Source: an uncultured Halomicronema sp.
GTDB lineage: Bacteria; Cyanobacteriota; Cyanobacteriia; Phormidesmidales; Phormidesmidaceae
Direction of reading: 5' to 3'
Assembly: GCA_937897665.1 (NCBI GenBank)
Contig: CALCPB010000871.1
Span: 1-7,177, forward strand
Length of the DNA: 7,177 nt
How positions within the stretch are numbered: the first letter of the stretch is position 1; each line of letters opens with the position of its first letter. The translations under genes and the position numbers were made by a program. This document shows positions 1 through 6,544 of the stretch, one piece after another. The notes under the pieces are model-generated. The model was given only the letters and a program-made list of their open reading frames with translations. It did no database searches and had not been told where the DNA came from.

Positions 1-512
1 TGTCTCAGTGGTGCTAAGATGCGCCGCCGCATGGCATCGGCCGTGCCCCCGAAGAGGATCTCGACCTGCGTGTCGTACAGGTTGGCAGACAGATCCGTCA
101 AATAGCCGTTGGTTTGATGATGAAAATTGCGGAGATAGTAGCGAGGAAACATCGACGTATCGATGTCTTTGTCAAAGTTGTATACATCATCGGCTTCGAC
201 CCGATCCCACATGGCGGGGAGGTCGAGCCAAATCGCCGGGTAATACTGAAAAAAGTCAGCCCAGGGGTTGTCAAACAAAAGACTTGTGGAATAGACCCCA
301 GCTTCGGCATCTTGCCAGTCAATCGCCAGCAAGGCATCACGGCGACGGGTGATTTCTTCTAAAAACTCTGGCGTAACGGAATCGATTTCGACTTTGATTC
401 CGGGTCTTAGCCACTGGCGGAGCTGCGTTGCGATCGCTTTGTGACCTAAACCAAAATAGTTTTTTCCGTCTTGGAAGGCTTGATAAGCCAGCTTTGTCAG
501 TGTGTCAGGCAT
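1..512 (-). CDS. Class I SAM-dependent methyltransferase-like protein, N-terminal part (3' end off the window)
   Basis: Reading the minus strand from ATG at 512 to the window edge gives 170 uninterrupted codons beginning MPDTLTKLAY and ending RRRILAPLR. The text is strongly protein-like: acidic/aromatic segments such as LLAIDWQDAEAGVY (62-75) and WLDLPAMWDRVEADDVYNFD (95-114), then NFHHQTNGYLTDLSANLYDT (129-148) and EILFGGTADAMRRRI (151-165). From memory, the NFHxQTxGY...SANxY...E.LFxGxxDAMRR segment precedes the SAM-binding Rossmann domain in conserved cyanobacterial proteins, and a similar segment occurs in plant chloroplast relatives annotated as SAM-dependent methyltransferases. That domain itself is outside the window, so the substrate is unknown and the enzyme call is partly inference. 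The frame stays open upstream of ATG 512, but no better start is visible; an AT-rich TAATAT at 555-550 could be a -10 element without a clear -35. No Shine-Dalgarno is seen. The gene is certain as coding, less so as to function. Confidence 0.8.
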   Translation of the reverse strand, partial: MPDTLTKLAYQAFQDGKNYFGLGHKAIATQLRQWLRPGIKVEIDSVTPEFLEEITRRRDALLAIDWQDAEAGVYSTSLLFDNPWADFFQYYPAIWLDLPAMWDRVEADDVYNFDKDIDTSMFPRYYLRNFHHQTNGYLTDLSANLYDTQVEILFGGTADAMRRRILAPLR

Positions 513-870
513 CAGAATTAACGCGAAGTGAGCATCAGCATGAGGGTTAATATTATGAAGTGTAACGAAAATTGAGAGGCACAACCGCTGAGCGATCGCC
601 TTTTTGCTGAAAGCACATCAACCCGCCGCCGCTGCTCGCGTGGTGGTTGGCCAGTCAGCTAAACCGGGGCGATTCAGAGCCGCTTTACCGAGCGCGAGCC
701 AGGATGAGTCTCGCTCGCTGCTGTCTGCTGTAACTCAGGGCTTGACCGCTGGCGAGGCGTCGGCGTTGGGCGAGCGCGCTCCCGGTAAGAATGGTCAACT
801 ATGTTGCGAAATATTTCGGAATGTAAAATACCAGAGGTAGTCCCTTCATCTTTGCCGGTCGAGTGGCCGT

Positions 871-941
871 GGCTGAATGACCGCGTGATAGACTGGCCCA
901 GGAACCACTCAAAGGCTGACCAGGTAAGCTATCTGGCTGAC
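871..941 (+). repeat. Three GGCTGA direct repeats at roughly helical spacing upstream of apcF
   Basis: GGCTGA occurs at 871-876, 914-919 and 935-940; the last two extend to GGCTGAC. Start-to-start spacings are 43 and 21 bp, close to four and two helical turns, so all three would lie on about the same face of the DNA. The last copy ends 14 bp before the proposed -35 element at 955. This arrangement is typical of activator sites, but I do not recognise the motif as a known cyanobacterial box, and three 6-mers can also align by chance. Confidence 0.3.
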
Positions 942-954
942 TTGGGATAAGGTT

Positions 955-983
955 TTGGGCAAGGGGAATGGTTTCCTCATAAT
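955..983 (+). promoter_or_regulatory. Likely apcF promoter (-35 TTGGGC, -10 CATAAT)
   Basis: TTGGGC at 955-960 and CATAAT at 978-983 are separated by the ideal 17 bp and match the sigma-70-type consensus at four and five of six positions. Transcription would start near 990, giving a leader of about 93 nt that contains a HIP1 site (1014-1021) and ends in the ribosome-binding sequence GGGAG (1068-1072), 10 nt before the apcF ATG. No competing promoter of equal quality is seen closer to the gene, although TATTTTATTAAA at 999-1010 is an AT-rich alternative. Confidence 0.5.
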
Positions 984-1082
984 GCTTGCCTAAATGAGTA
1001 TTTTATTAAAGGCGCGATCGCGGCTCTGCTGTTTCGGTAGACGGCGAAGGACTTTTTAGGACTGATTGGGAGAAGAACGTTC

Positions 1083-1592
1083 ATGCGGGATGCCGTCACG
1101 ACATTGATCCGAAATTACGACTCAACGGGTCGTTATTTAGACCAAAATGCCCTTGATTCTTTGAAGACCTACTTCGATACGGGCATGGCTCGCGTCAAGG
1201 TGGCAACCATGATCAGCGCTAGCGCTGCTGAGATCGTCAAAGGGGCTGCTAGCCAACTCTTTGAAACGGTGCCTGAGCTGATTCGTCCTGGGGGCAACGC
1301 CTACACCACGCGACGGTATGCGGCCTGCCTGCGGGATATGGACTATTACTTGCGCTATAGCAGCTACGCTTTGGTGGCAGGCGACTCTAACGTGCTCGAT
1401 GAGCGAGTGCTGCAAGGTCTACGAGAAACCTACAACTCCCTCGGCGTGCCCATTGCGCCCACCGTCGTTGGCATCCAGATGATGAAAGAGATGGTCAAGG
1501 CAAAGGCATCAGATACTGGAATTGAAGATGTCAGCTTTGTTGACCAGCCGTTTGATCACATGCTGAGAGAACTCAGCGAGGTCAGTGTTTAG
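1083..1592 (+). CDS. apcF: Allophycocyanin beta-18 subunit ApcF (phycobilisome core)
   Basis: ApcF is the variant allophycocyanin beta subunit (beta-18) that occupies special positions in the basal core cylinders of the phycobilisome, on the cytoplasmic face of the thylakoid, and helps pass excitation to the terminal emitters ApcD and ApcE. The 169-residue product is a complete phycobiliprotein globin domain. Cys82 in AACLRDMDYYLRY is the phycocyanobilin attachment site, and Asn72 in GGNAYTTRR is the position of the methylated Asn of beta subunits. Length separates it from ordinary ApcB (161 residues): the extra C-terminal tail ending DHMLRELSEVSV and the start MRDAVTTLIRNYD are those of ApcF as I remember the Synechocystis protein. 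The gene stands alone with its own promoter and terminator, as is usual for apcF, away from the apcABC cluster. ATG 1083 has GGGAG upstream. The chromophore lyase is not in the window. Confidence 0.96.
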   Translation: MRDAVTTLIRNYDSTGRYLDQNALDSLKTYFDTGMARVKVATMISASAAEIVKGAASQLFETVPELIRPGGNAYTTRRYAACLRDMDYYLRYSSYALVAGDSNVLDERVLQGLRETYNSLGVPIAPTVVGIQMMKEMVKAKASDTGIEDVSFVDQPFDHMLRELSEVSV

Positions 1593-1631
1593 GCTTAAGA
1601 CTTGATTGTTCCACTTGAGAAACTGGAATCG

Positions 1632-1660
1632 AGGGGTACCGTCAGGTTCCCCTTTTTTTT
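1632..1660 (+). terminator. Rho-independent terminator of apcF
   Basis: AGGGGTACC (1632-1640) pairs with GGTTCCCCT (1645-1653) around a GTCA loop, eight pairs with one T-T mismatch, followed by an eight-base T run at 1653-1660. It starts about 40 nt after the apcF stop. The T-tract is only on the plus side, so it does not serve the convergent ABC gene. Confidence 0.9.
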
Positions 1661-1675
1661 GTGCCTTTTGAGGGT

Positions 1676-1694
1676 CGGGATATCCTTGATCCCG
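1676..1694 (-). terminator. Weak hairpin beyond the ABC ATPase gene, possible minus-strand terminator
   Basis: CGGGAT (1676-1681) and ATCCCG (1689-1694) form a perfect 6-bp stem with a 7-nt loop about 55 nt past the minus-strand ABC stop. No T-run follows on the minus strand (CCCTCAAAAG), so intrinsic termination would be inefficient. It abuts a HIP1 site at 1694-1701. Confidence 0.25.
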
Positions 1695-1747
1695 CGATCG
1701 CGACGAATCAACGGTCGTTCGTTCCCGCTGCGAGGGGCTTAACGGCC

Positions 1748-2848
1748 TCAGAGAGCGCGTGGAAAGACGGGCGGCTGCGCGATCACCACTTCGCCGCGCA
1801 CGGTTTCTCCCACTTCTAAGCGCTGGTGAGCATTGGTACGCGCATACAGGAGATCGCCCTGCGCGGTTGTCAGGGTATAGCGATATTCGCGACCTAAAAA
1901 TTGGCGATCGCGCACCACTAATCCCCCGGCTGGATCAGGCTGCAGCGTCAGCTCCTCTTGCCGCACCATCAGTTCACCCTGCTGCAACTCTGACCGCGCA
2001 TCGCCGATCGGAAACTGCCCCAGCAGCGTTTGCCATACATCGTGATCGCGTTCCGCCGCGATGAAGTTGGCCTGCGTGACAAAACCGGCCACAAAGCGTG
2101 AGCGAGGACGACGGTAGATTTCCTCCGGCGGGCCGAACTGCTCAATGCGCCCCAGTCGCATCACGGCCAAGCTGTCAGAAATCGAGAGTGCCTCTTCTTG
2201 ATCGTGGGTGACAAAAACGCCAGAAGCGCCCACGCTTTTAAGAATGTCACGGACTTCTTGGCGCAGATAGAGACGCACCTGCACGTCGAGGTTGCTGAAG
2301 GGTTCGTCTAGCAAAATTAAGGAAGGTCGCGGCGCAATCGCCCGCGCTAGCGCTACCCGCTGCTGCTGGCCGCCAGACAGTTCATGGGGAAAGCGTTTGT
2401 GCAATCCGGGCAGGCCCACAAGAGCGATCGCCCGTTCGGCCTCTTCGCGAATTTTTGGGTTGGCCAACTTGCCGCGTCGCGCCAGCGTCTTGAGTCCAAA
2501 TGAGACGTTGTCAATCACCGTCAGGTGTGGAAACAGCGCATAGTCTTGAAATACGACGCCAACATCCCGCCGTTCTGGGGGCAGCCACACCTGCTCACCA
2601 CACACCGGTCGACCGGCCAGCTCTACCGTGCCGCTGTGGGGGCGCTCAAATCCGGCAATCAGCCGCAGCAGCGTGGTCTTACCGCAGCCAGAGGGGCCTA
2701 ACAGTCCCAGTAAATCGCCTTTTTGCAGCGTGAGGCTGACCTGATCAACGGCGGGAGACGGTTGCCCCTCAAACTGTTTGGTCAGTCCATCGAGTTTGAG
2801 AATGACCGATGGTTGGGCGGCGATCGCGGCGGGGCTGACTGTGACCAC
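1748..2848 (-). CDS. ABC transporter ATP-binding protein, FbpC/FutC/PotA type (ferric iron or similar uptake)
   Basis: This is a cytoplasmic ATPase subunit that would drive a binding-protein-dependent importer. With GTG 2848 as start it has 366 residues. The nucleotide-binding domain is complete: Walker A GPSGCGKT (51-58), Q-loop in VVFQDYALFPH (Gln101), signature LSGGQQQR (157-164), Walker B LILLDEP (177-183), D-loop SNLD (185-188) and the switch His215 in VTHDQEEA. The remainder, from about 255, matches a TOBE-type regulatory domain (MVRQEELTLQPDP near 294-306, FLGREYRYTL near 317-326), the arrangement of FbpC/FutC, CysA and PotA ATPases. VGVVFQDYALFPHLTVIDNV favours the ferric/FbpC branch, but the substrate cannot be settled because no permease or binding protein lies next to it. 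The open frame extends to TTG 2860; I prefer GTG 2848 because it is the stronger start codon and leaves room for a leader after the proposed promoter. No ribosome-binding site is visible at either start. Confidence 0.9.
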   Translation of the reverse strand: MVTVSPAAIAAQPSVILKLDGLTKQFEGQPSPAVDQVSLTLQKGDLLGLLGPSGCGKTTLLRLIAGFERPHSGTVELAGRPVCGEQVWLPPERRDVGVVFQDYALFPHLTVIDNVSFGLKTLARRGKLANPKIREEAERAIALVGLPGLHKRFPHELSGGQQQRVALARAIAPRPSLILLDEPFSNLDVQVRLYLRQEVRDILKSVGASGVFVTHDQEEALSISDSLAVMRLGRIEQFGPPEEIYRRPRSRFVAGFVTQANFIAAERDHDVWQTLLGQFPIGDARSELQQGELMVRQEELTLQPDPAGGLVVRDRQFLGREYRYTLTTAQGDLLYARTNAHQRLEVGETVRGEVVIAQPPVFPRAL

Positions 2849-2875
2849 TATTGCAAACAAAATTCAATAACCCAT

Positions 2876-2905
2876 ACGATACGGCGATCGCGTCAGGGTT
2901 GGCAA
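2876..2905 (-). promoter_or_regulatory. Possible promoter of the ABC ATPase gene
   Basis: On the minus strand TTGCCA (2905-2900) and TATCGT (2881-2876) are 18 bp apart, each matching the consensus at four or more positions. The start point would fall near 2869, about 20 nt before GTG 2848. No Fur-box-like A/T palindrome was seen that would support iron regulation. Confidence 0.35.
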
Positions 2906-2967
2906 AGGAAAGGGACGAATTAAGCCTGCTGTTCCAGCTCAGATGTGTTCATCGACAAGACGGCTTC

Positions 2968-3023
2968 TGTGTTTGTCTCTACAGAGTCTTTCCAGTGCGG
3001 GAGACCCTGTGGGGACAAACATG
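2968..3023 (+). ncRNA. Long imperfect hairpin, candidate structured RNA upstream of carB
   Basis: Positions 2968-2984 pair with 3007-3023 over 17 consecutive pairs (13 Watson-Crick, four G-U: 2968/3023, 2969/3022, 2978/3013, 2980/3011). After one A-C mismatch (2985/3006), 2986-2992 pair with 2999-3005 over seven more (two G-U), leaving a 6-nt loop at 2993-2998. The core is GTTTGTC (2971-2977) against GACAAAC (3014-3020). All six G-U pairs exist only in plus-strand RNA; on the minus strand they become A-C mismatches. This favours a plus-strand transcript. No T-run follows and no strong promoter is seen (TTGGCA at 2899-2904 is a lone -35-like match), so it may be a separate RNA, part of a long carB leader, or a decayed inverted-repeat element. 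Confidence 0.35.
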
Positions 3024-3125
3024 AGCCTGCATCGCTCACAACGGCAGTTTTTGAAATTTTCGTGACGATACCTAAAATCCTAGGCCATCCTTCGTTGCCC
3101 AGCGACTTCAGACATCGCAAGGCGC

Positions 3126-3160
3126 AATTCTGCCTGCCGCACTCCGCACTCCGAATTCTG
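3126..3160. repeat. Short heptad-periodic tract (STRR-like)
   Basis: Read in steps of seven, the units are AATTCTG (3126), CCTGCCG (3133), CACTCCG (3140), CACTCCG (3147) and AATTCTG (3154). The two AATTCTG copies are exactly 28 bp apart and the two CACTCCG copies are adjacent. Cyanobacterial genomes are known for short tandemly repeated heptamers in intergenic DNA; this could be a short or decayed member. It ends about 55 bp before the carB -10. Confidence 0.4.
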
Positions 3161-3213
3161 CTCACCAATTCCAAGCAAATCTAGATGACCTCGGGTGGGG
3201 ATCAACATCAGCC

Positions 3214-3221
3214 TATAGAAT
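3214..3221 (+). promoter_or_regulatory. Probable carB -10 element (TATAGAAT)
   Basis: TATAGAAT contains two overlapping hexamers, TATAGA and TAGAAT, about 40 bp before the carB ATG. No good -35 is found at the matching distance (the sequence there is TCGGGTGG), so the start may depend on an activator. The leader would be about 30 nt, with only a weak GGAA (3249-3252) before the ATG. Confidence 0.35.
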
Positions 3222-3259
3222 GATCTGGATCTGTATTCCTGCCTTCCCGGAAAAAGCTT

Positions 3260-4834
3260 ATGCCGCGCCGCGACGACCTCCAGAAAATTCTGTTGATTGG
3301 TTCTGGCCCGATTGTGATTGGCCAAGCCTGCGAATTTGACTATTCCGGAACTCAGGCGTGCAAAGCGCTGCGCGAAGAAGGCTACGAAGTGGTGTTGGTC
3401 AACTCTAACCCGGCCACCATCATGACTGACCCGGAAACCGCCGATCGCACTTACATTGAGCCACTGACCCTTGAACTGGTGGCTAAAGTTATTGAACAGG
3501 AACGTCCAGATGCCATGCTGCCGACCATGGGCGGTCAGACGGCACTGAACCTGGCGGTCGATCTCGCCAAAAACGGCGTGCTCGATCGCTATGGCGTTGA
3601 GCTAATCGGCGCCAAGCTGGAAGCGATTGAAAAAGCTGAAGATCGCAAATTGTTTAAAGAAGCGATGGAAGCGATCGGCGTGGCGGTCTGCCCGTCAGGG
3701 TTAGCCGAAACCCTGGACGAGGCGAAAGCCGTCGCCGCTCAAATCAACACTTTTCCCCTGATTATTCGACCCGCCTTTACGATGGGCGGCGCGGGTGGCG
3801 GCATCGCCTATAACCAAGAAGAGTTTGAGCGCATTGCCCAATCGGGGCTTGATGCCAGTCCCGTTTCGCAGATTATTGTGGAGCAGTCACTGCTGGGCTG
3901 GAAAGAATTTGAGCTAGAGGTGATGCGGGATCTGGCGGATAACGTCGTGATCATCTGCTCGATTGAGAACGTCGATCCGATGGGTATTCACACGGGCGAC
4001 TCGATCACGGTTGCCCCCGCCCAAACGTTGACTGATAAGGAATATCAGCGGCTCCGCGATGCGTCGATTCGCATCATTCGCGAAATTGGGGTGGAAACCG
4101 GTGGCTCTAATATTCAGTTTGCGGTGAACCCGACCAACGGTGATTTCATTGTGATTGAGATGAATCCGCGGGTGTCTCGCAGTTCGGCCTTGGCGTCTAA
4201 AGCGACGGGCTTCCCGATCGCGAAATTCGCCGCCAAGCTGGCGATCGGCTATAGCTTGGATGAAATTTCCAACGACATTACCCAAAAGACTCCGGCCAGC
4301 TTTGAGCCCACCATCGACTACGTGGTGACCAAGGTGCCTCGCTTTGCCTTCGAGAAATTTCCGGGCACTCAGGCGGTATTAACGACGCAAATGAAGTCAG
4401 TGGGTGAGGCGATGGCGATTGGCCGCACCTTTCAAGAGTCGTTTCAAAAGGCGCTGCGCTCGCTCGAAACAGGTCGCGCGGGCTGGGGTTGCGATCGCAA
4501 GGAAACCCTACCTAACCTGTCAACGCTGCGATCACGGTTGCGCACCCCCAGTCCTGAGCGCATTTTTACAGTGCGCCATGCCATGCAGCTGGGCCTGGAA
4601 TTAAACGAAATCTATGGGCTCACGGGCATCGACCCCTGGTTTTTGCATCAGCTCGCGGATTTGTTAGCCACCGAAAAATGGCTCAAGCGCACGGCCCTCA
4701 CGGCTCTCACGGCCCAGCAGATGTATCGCCTCAAGCAGCAGGGCTTTAGCGATCGCCAAATTGCGTTTGCCAAAAATTCGACCGAAGATGCTGTGCGGAG
4801 CCTGCGCCACGCTCTCGATGTGCGGCCGGTCTAA
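3260..4834 (+). CDS. carB: Carbamoyl-phosphate synthase large subunit, N-terminal half (carboxyphosphate and oligomerisation domains), ended by an in-frame TAA
   Basis: CarB makes carbamoyl phosphate from bicarbonate, two ATP and ammonia delivered by CarA, feeding pyrimidine and arginine synthesis in the cytoplasm. These 524 residues align with E. coli CarB from residue 1 to about 535. The pre-ATP-grasp part is seen in [20 protein letters not shown] (10-29) and [11 protein letters not shown] (87-97). The first ATP-grasp domain keeps Arg129, Arg170, the IHTGDS loop (His244), Gln286, and Glu300/Asn302/Arg304 in [11 protein letters not shown], all within one position of the E. coli numbering and all intact. 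Residues from about 405 form the oligomerisation domain. The frame stops at TAA 4832-4834 after DVRPV, exactly where the family reads PVYK. The rest of CarB continues in the same frame after the stop. ATG 3260 matches the usual family start ([10 protein letters not shown]). The half looks enzymatically competent but needs the second half for the full reaction. Confidence 0.95.
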   Translation: MPRRDDLQKILLIGSGPIVIGQACEFDYSGTQACKALREEGYEVVLVNSNPATIMTDPETADRTYIEPLTLELVAKVIEQERPDAMLPTMGGQTALNLAVDLAKNGVLDRYGVELIGAKLEAIEKAEDRKLFKEAMEAIGVAVCPSGLAETLDEAKAVAAQINTFPLIIRPAFTMGGAGGGIAYNQEEFERIAQSGLDASPVSQIIVEQSLLGWKEFELEVMRDLADNVVIICSIENVDPMGIHTGDSITVAPAQTLTDKEYQRLRDASIRIIREIGVETGGSNIQFAVNPTNGDFIVIEMNPRVSRSSALASKATGFPIAKFAAKLAIGYSLDEISNDITQKTPASFEPTIDYVVTKVPRFAFEKFPGTQAVLTTQMKSVGEAMAIGRTFQESFQKALRSLETGRAGWGCDRKETLPNLSTLRSRLRTPSPERIFTVRHAMQLGLELNEIYGLTGIDPWFLHQLADLLATEKWLKRTALTALTAQQMYRLKQQGFSDRQIAFAKNSTEDAVRSLRHALDVRPV

Positions 4835-4861
4835 AAGCAGGTGGGTCCCTCGGAGGCTGAG
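4820..4861 (+). other. carB split junction: in-frame ochre stop and GTG restart
   Basis: Codons read GTC TAA AAG CAG GTG GGT CCC TCG GAG GCT GAG. The family reads V-Y-K-x-V-D-T-C-A-A-E here. TAA (4832-4834) therefore replaces a Tyr codon (one base from TAC or TAT), and the next four family residues DTCA are replaced by GPSE before similarity resumes at AEFEA. The two open frames are in register, so no frameshift is involved; the +1 frame does not restore DTCA and the -1 frame meets TGA within 11 codons. GTG 4841 is the only usable start close to the junction, six bases after the stop, with no proper Shine-Dalgarno, which points to coupled reinitiation or to readthrough. Confidence 0.85.
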
Positions 4862-6544
4862 TTTGAGGCATATACGCCCTACTACTATTCCACCTATGAA
4901 ACCGAAACCGAGGAGCAGCCCAGCGATCGACCTAAGGTGATGATTCTTGGGGGCGGCCCGAATCGCATTGGCCAGGGCATCGAATTTGACTATTGCTGCT
5001 GTCATGCCTCCTTTGCGCTGCAGGCTGATGACTTCGAGACCATCATGGTCAACTCCAACCCAGAGACAGTATCGACCGACTACGACACCAGCGATCGCCT
5101 CTATTTTGAACCCCTGACCCGTGAGGACGTGCTGAATATCATTGAGGCCGAGCAGCCAGCGGGCATCATTATTCAGTTTGGCGGTCAGACACCGTTGAAA
5201 CTGGCCATGCCGCTGCAGGCGTATTTGAGTGCAGCGTTCGGCACCAGTGACAGCCCAGGGGGAGAAAAAGCGACTGATAGCGCGGCTCCCGTCACTCAAA
5301 TCTGGGGCACGTCGCCTGATTCCATCGACATGGCGGAAGACCGCGAACGGTTTGAACAAATTTTGCGGGAGCTAGAGATTGTGCAGCCTGCCAACGGCAT
5401 TGCCCGTAGCACCGATGAGGCCCTGCGCGTGGCCCGATATATCGACTATCCCCTGGTGGTGCGGCCGAGCTATGTGCTGGGCGGTCGCGCGATGGAGATT
5501 GTCTATAGCGATCGCGAGCTGGAGCACTATATGACCTATGCCATTCAGCTCGAGCCCGAGCGGCCCATCCTAATTGACAAATTTTTGGAAGAGGCGATTG
5601 AAGTGGATGTGGATGCGATCGCCGATGCGACCGGTACGGTGGTAATCGGCGGCATTATGGAGCATATCGAGCAGGCGGGCATTCACTCCGGGGACTCGGC
5701 CTGCTCAATTCCCACCATCACGCTGCCAGAGTCTTCGCTCACCACCATTCGCGAGTGGACAGTCAAACTGGCCCGGCGACTCAACGTGGTTGGCCTGATG
5801 AATATTCAGTTTGCGGTGAAAGGCGACCAAGTCTACATTTTGGAAGCCAATCCTCGCGCTTCCCGGACCGTCCCTTTTGTCTCTAAGGCGACGGGTTTAC
5901 CTTTGGCCAAAATTGCCGTTCAGGTGATGTCAGGCAAAACGCTGGCGGAGCTAGGCGTCATGGAGGAAGTGATTCCCCAGTATATTTCTGTCAAAGAGGC
6001 GGTGCTGCCCTTTGATCGCTTTCCCGGCACGGATACGATTTTGGGGCCAGAAATGCGATCGACGGGCGAAGTCATGGGCATCGATACTGACTTTGGCAAA
6101 GCCTTTGCCAAGGCCGAATTGGGAGCCAGTCAGCGACTGCCACGGGAAGGCACCGTTTTCATTTCCATGAACGATCGCGATAAAGAGGCGGTTGTGCCCG
6201 TCGCGCAAGCCTTAGCCGATTTGGGTTTTCAACTGGTGGCCACCAGCGGCACTCAGGCCGTACTCCAGGCCCATGGGCTGACGGTCGAAACGGTGCTCAA
6301 AGTTCACGAAGGTCGGCCCCATGTCGTTGACATGCTCAAAAATGGCCAGATTCAGCTGATTATCAACACCCCGATCGGCGACAAAGCGCAGCAAGACGAT
6401 CATGAAATTCGGCGCACGGCATTAGCCTACAAAGTGCCTACCTTCACCACGATCGCCGCCGCCCGCGCCAGTGCTGCCGCAATTCGCACCCTGCAAAAAG
6501 AAACCCTGTCGGTCAAAGCGTTGCAGGATTATCTCAGCGCCTAG
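4841..6544 (+). CDS. carB: Carbamoyl-phosphate synthase large subunit, C-terminal half (carbamoyl-phosphate synthetic and allosteric domains)
   Basis: This half phosphorylates carbamate to carbamoyl phosphate and carries the regulatory domain. From GTG 4841 it has 567 residues: a linker ([15 protein letters not shown], 6-20), the pre-ATP-grasp part ([19 protein letters not shown], 33-51), and the second ATP-grasp domain with Arg208 in [16 protein letters not shown], His282 in the IHSGDSACS loop, Gln323 and Glu335/Asn337 in [13 protein letters not shown]. The C-terminal MGS-like allosteric domain runs from about 437 to the end, with KVHEGRPH (487-494) and LIINTPIG (506-513). All catalytic positions are kept. 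Compared with E. coli there is an insertion of about 18 residues near 133-152, rich in Gly, Ser, Asp and Ala. With the N-terminal half and the three intervening codons the total is 1094 codons, close to a normal cyanobacterial CarB. Translation presumably depends on ribosomes arriving from the first half, since GTG 4841 lacks a Shine-Dalgarno. Confidence 0.93.
   Translation: MGPSEAEFEAYTPYYYSTYETETEEQPSDRPKVMILGGGPNRIGQGIEFDYCCCHASFALQADDFETIMVNSNPETVSTDYDTSDRLYFEPLTREDVLNIIEAEQPAGIIIQFGGQTPLKLAMPLQAYLSAAFGTSDSPGGEKATDSAAPVTQIWGTSPDSIDMAEDRERFEQILRELEIVQPANGIARSTDEALRVARYIDYPLVVRPSYVLGGRAMEIVYSDRELEHYMTYAIQLEPERPILIDKFLEEAIEVDVDAIADATGTVVIGGIMEHIEQAGIHSGDSACSIPTITLPESSLTTIREWTVKLARRLNVVGLMNIQFAVKGDQVYILEANPRASRTVPFVSKATGLPLAKIAVQVMSGKTLAELGVMEEVIPQYISVKEAVLPFDRFPGTDTILGPEMRSTGEVMGIDTDFGKAFAKAELGASQRLPREGTVFISMNDRDKEAVVPVAQALADLGFQLVATSGTQAVLQAHGLTVETVLKVHEGRPHVVDMLKNGQIQLIINTPIGDKAQQDDHEIRRTALAYKVPTFTTIAAARASAAAIRTLQKETLSVKALQDYLSA

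Larger units (their letters stand above)
513..1082. other. Non-coding region between the methyltransferase-like gene and apcF
   Basis: This stretch separates two divergent genes. A 78-codon open frame with a TTG start (604-840, plus) has no recognisable domain, no ribosome-binding site and a biased Ala/Arg/Ser composition, so I do not call it a gene. An imperfect hairpin (AGCGCGAG at 691-698 against CTCGCTCGCT at 710-719) has no T-tract. A small dyad, CCAGGTA (920-926) and TATCTGG (930-936), sits just upstream of the apcF promoter. HIP1 sites lie at 592-599 and 1014-1021. The right third holds the apcF promoter and a leader of about 90 nt, listed separately. Confidence 0.6.
2906..3259. other. 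Intergenic region upstream of carB
   Basis: This region holds a long hairpin (2968-3023), a 7-bp-periodic tract (3126-3160) and the probable carB -10, each listed separately. Short open frames cross it on both strands (for example 2945-3184 plus and 2920-3174 minus), but they run through the hairpin and the heptad tract, have no recognisable domain, and I do not call them genes. Positions 3029-3125 show nothing else beyond the palindrome CCTAGG at 3079-3084. Confidence 0.5.

Noticed and set aside
98..362. Short plus- and minus-strand frames at the left edge
   Set aside because: They overlap, in other frames, the clearly coding minus-strand frame that runs from 512 off the left edge.
604..840. 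78-codon plus-strand frame upstream of apcF
   Set aside because: TTG start, no ribosome-binding site, Ala/Arg/Ser-biased text and no recognisable family.
1632..1694. A single bidirectional terminator between apcF and the ABC gene
   Set aside because: The T-run lies only on the plus strand; on the minus strand the hairpins lack a following T-run.
3914..4285. 123-codon minus-strand frame inside the N-terminal carB half
   Set aside because: It is an antisense shadow of the conserved ATP-grasp region, which is unmistakable on the plus strand. The same holds for 4664-5359.
4825..4860. A programmed or accidental frameshift at the carB break
   Set aside because: Both halves are in the same reading frame. 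The +1 frame gives unrelated residues (KSRWVPRRL) and the -1 frame stops at once, so a stop codon, not a shift, separates them.
4850..4867. Shine-Dalgarno CGGAGG (4851-4856) as the start signal of the second carB half
   Set aside because: The only start-like codon at a suitable distance, TTG 4863, is in the wrong frame, so GTG 4841 upstream remains the best start.
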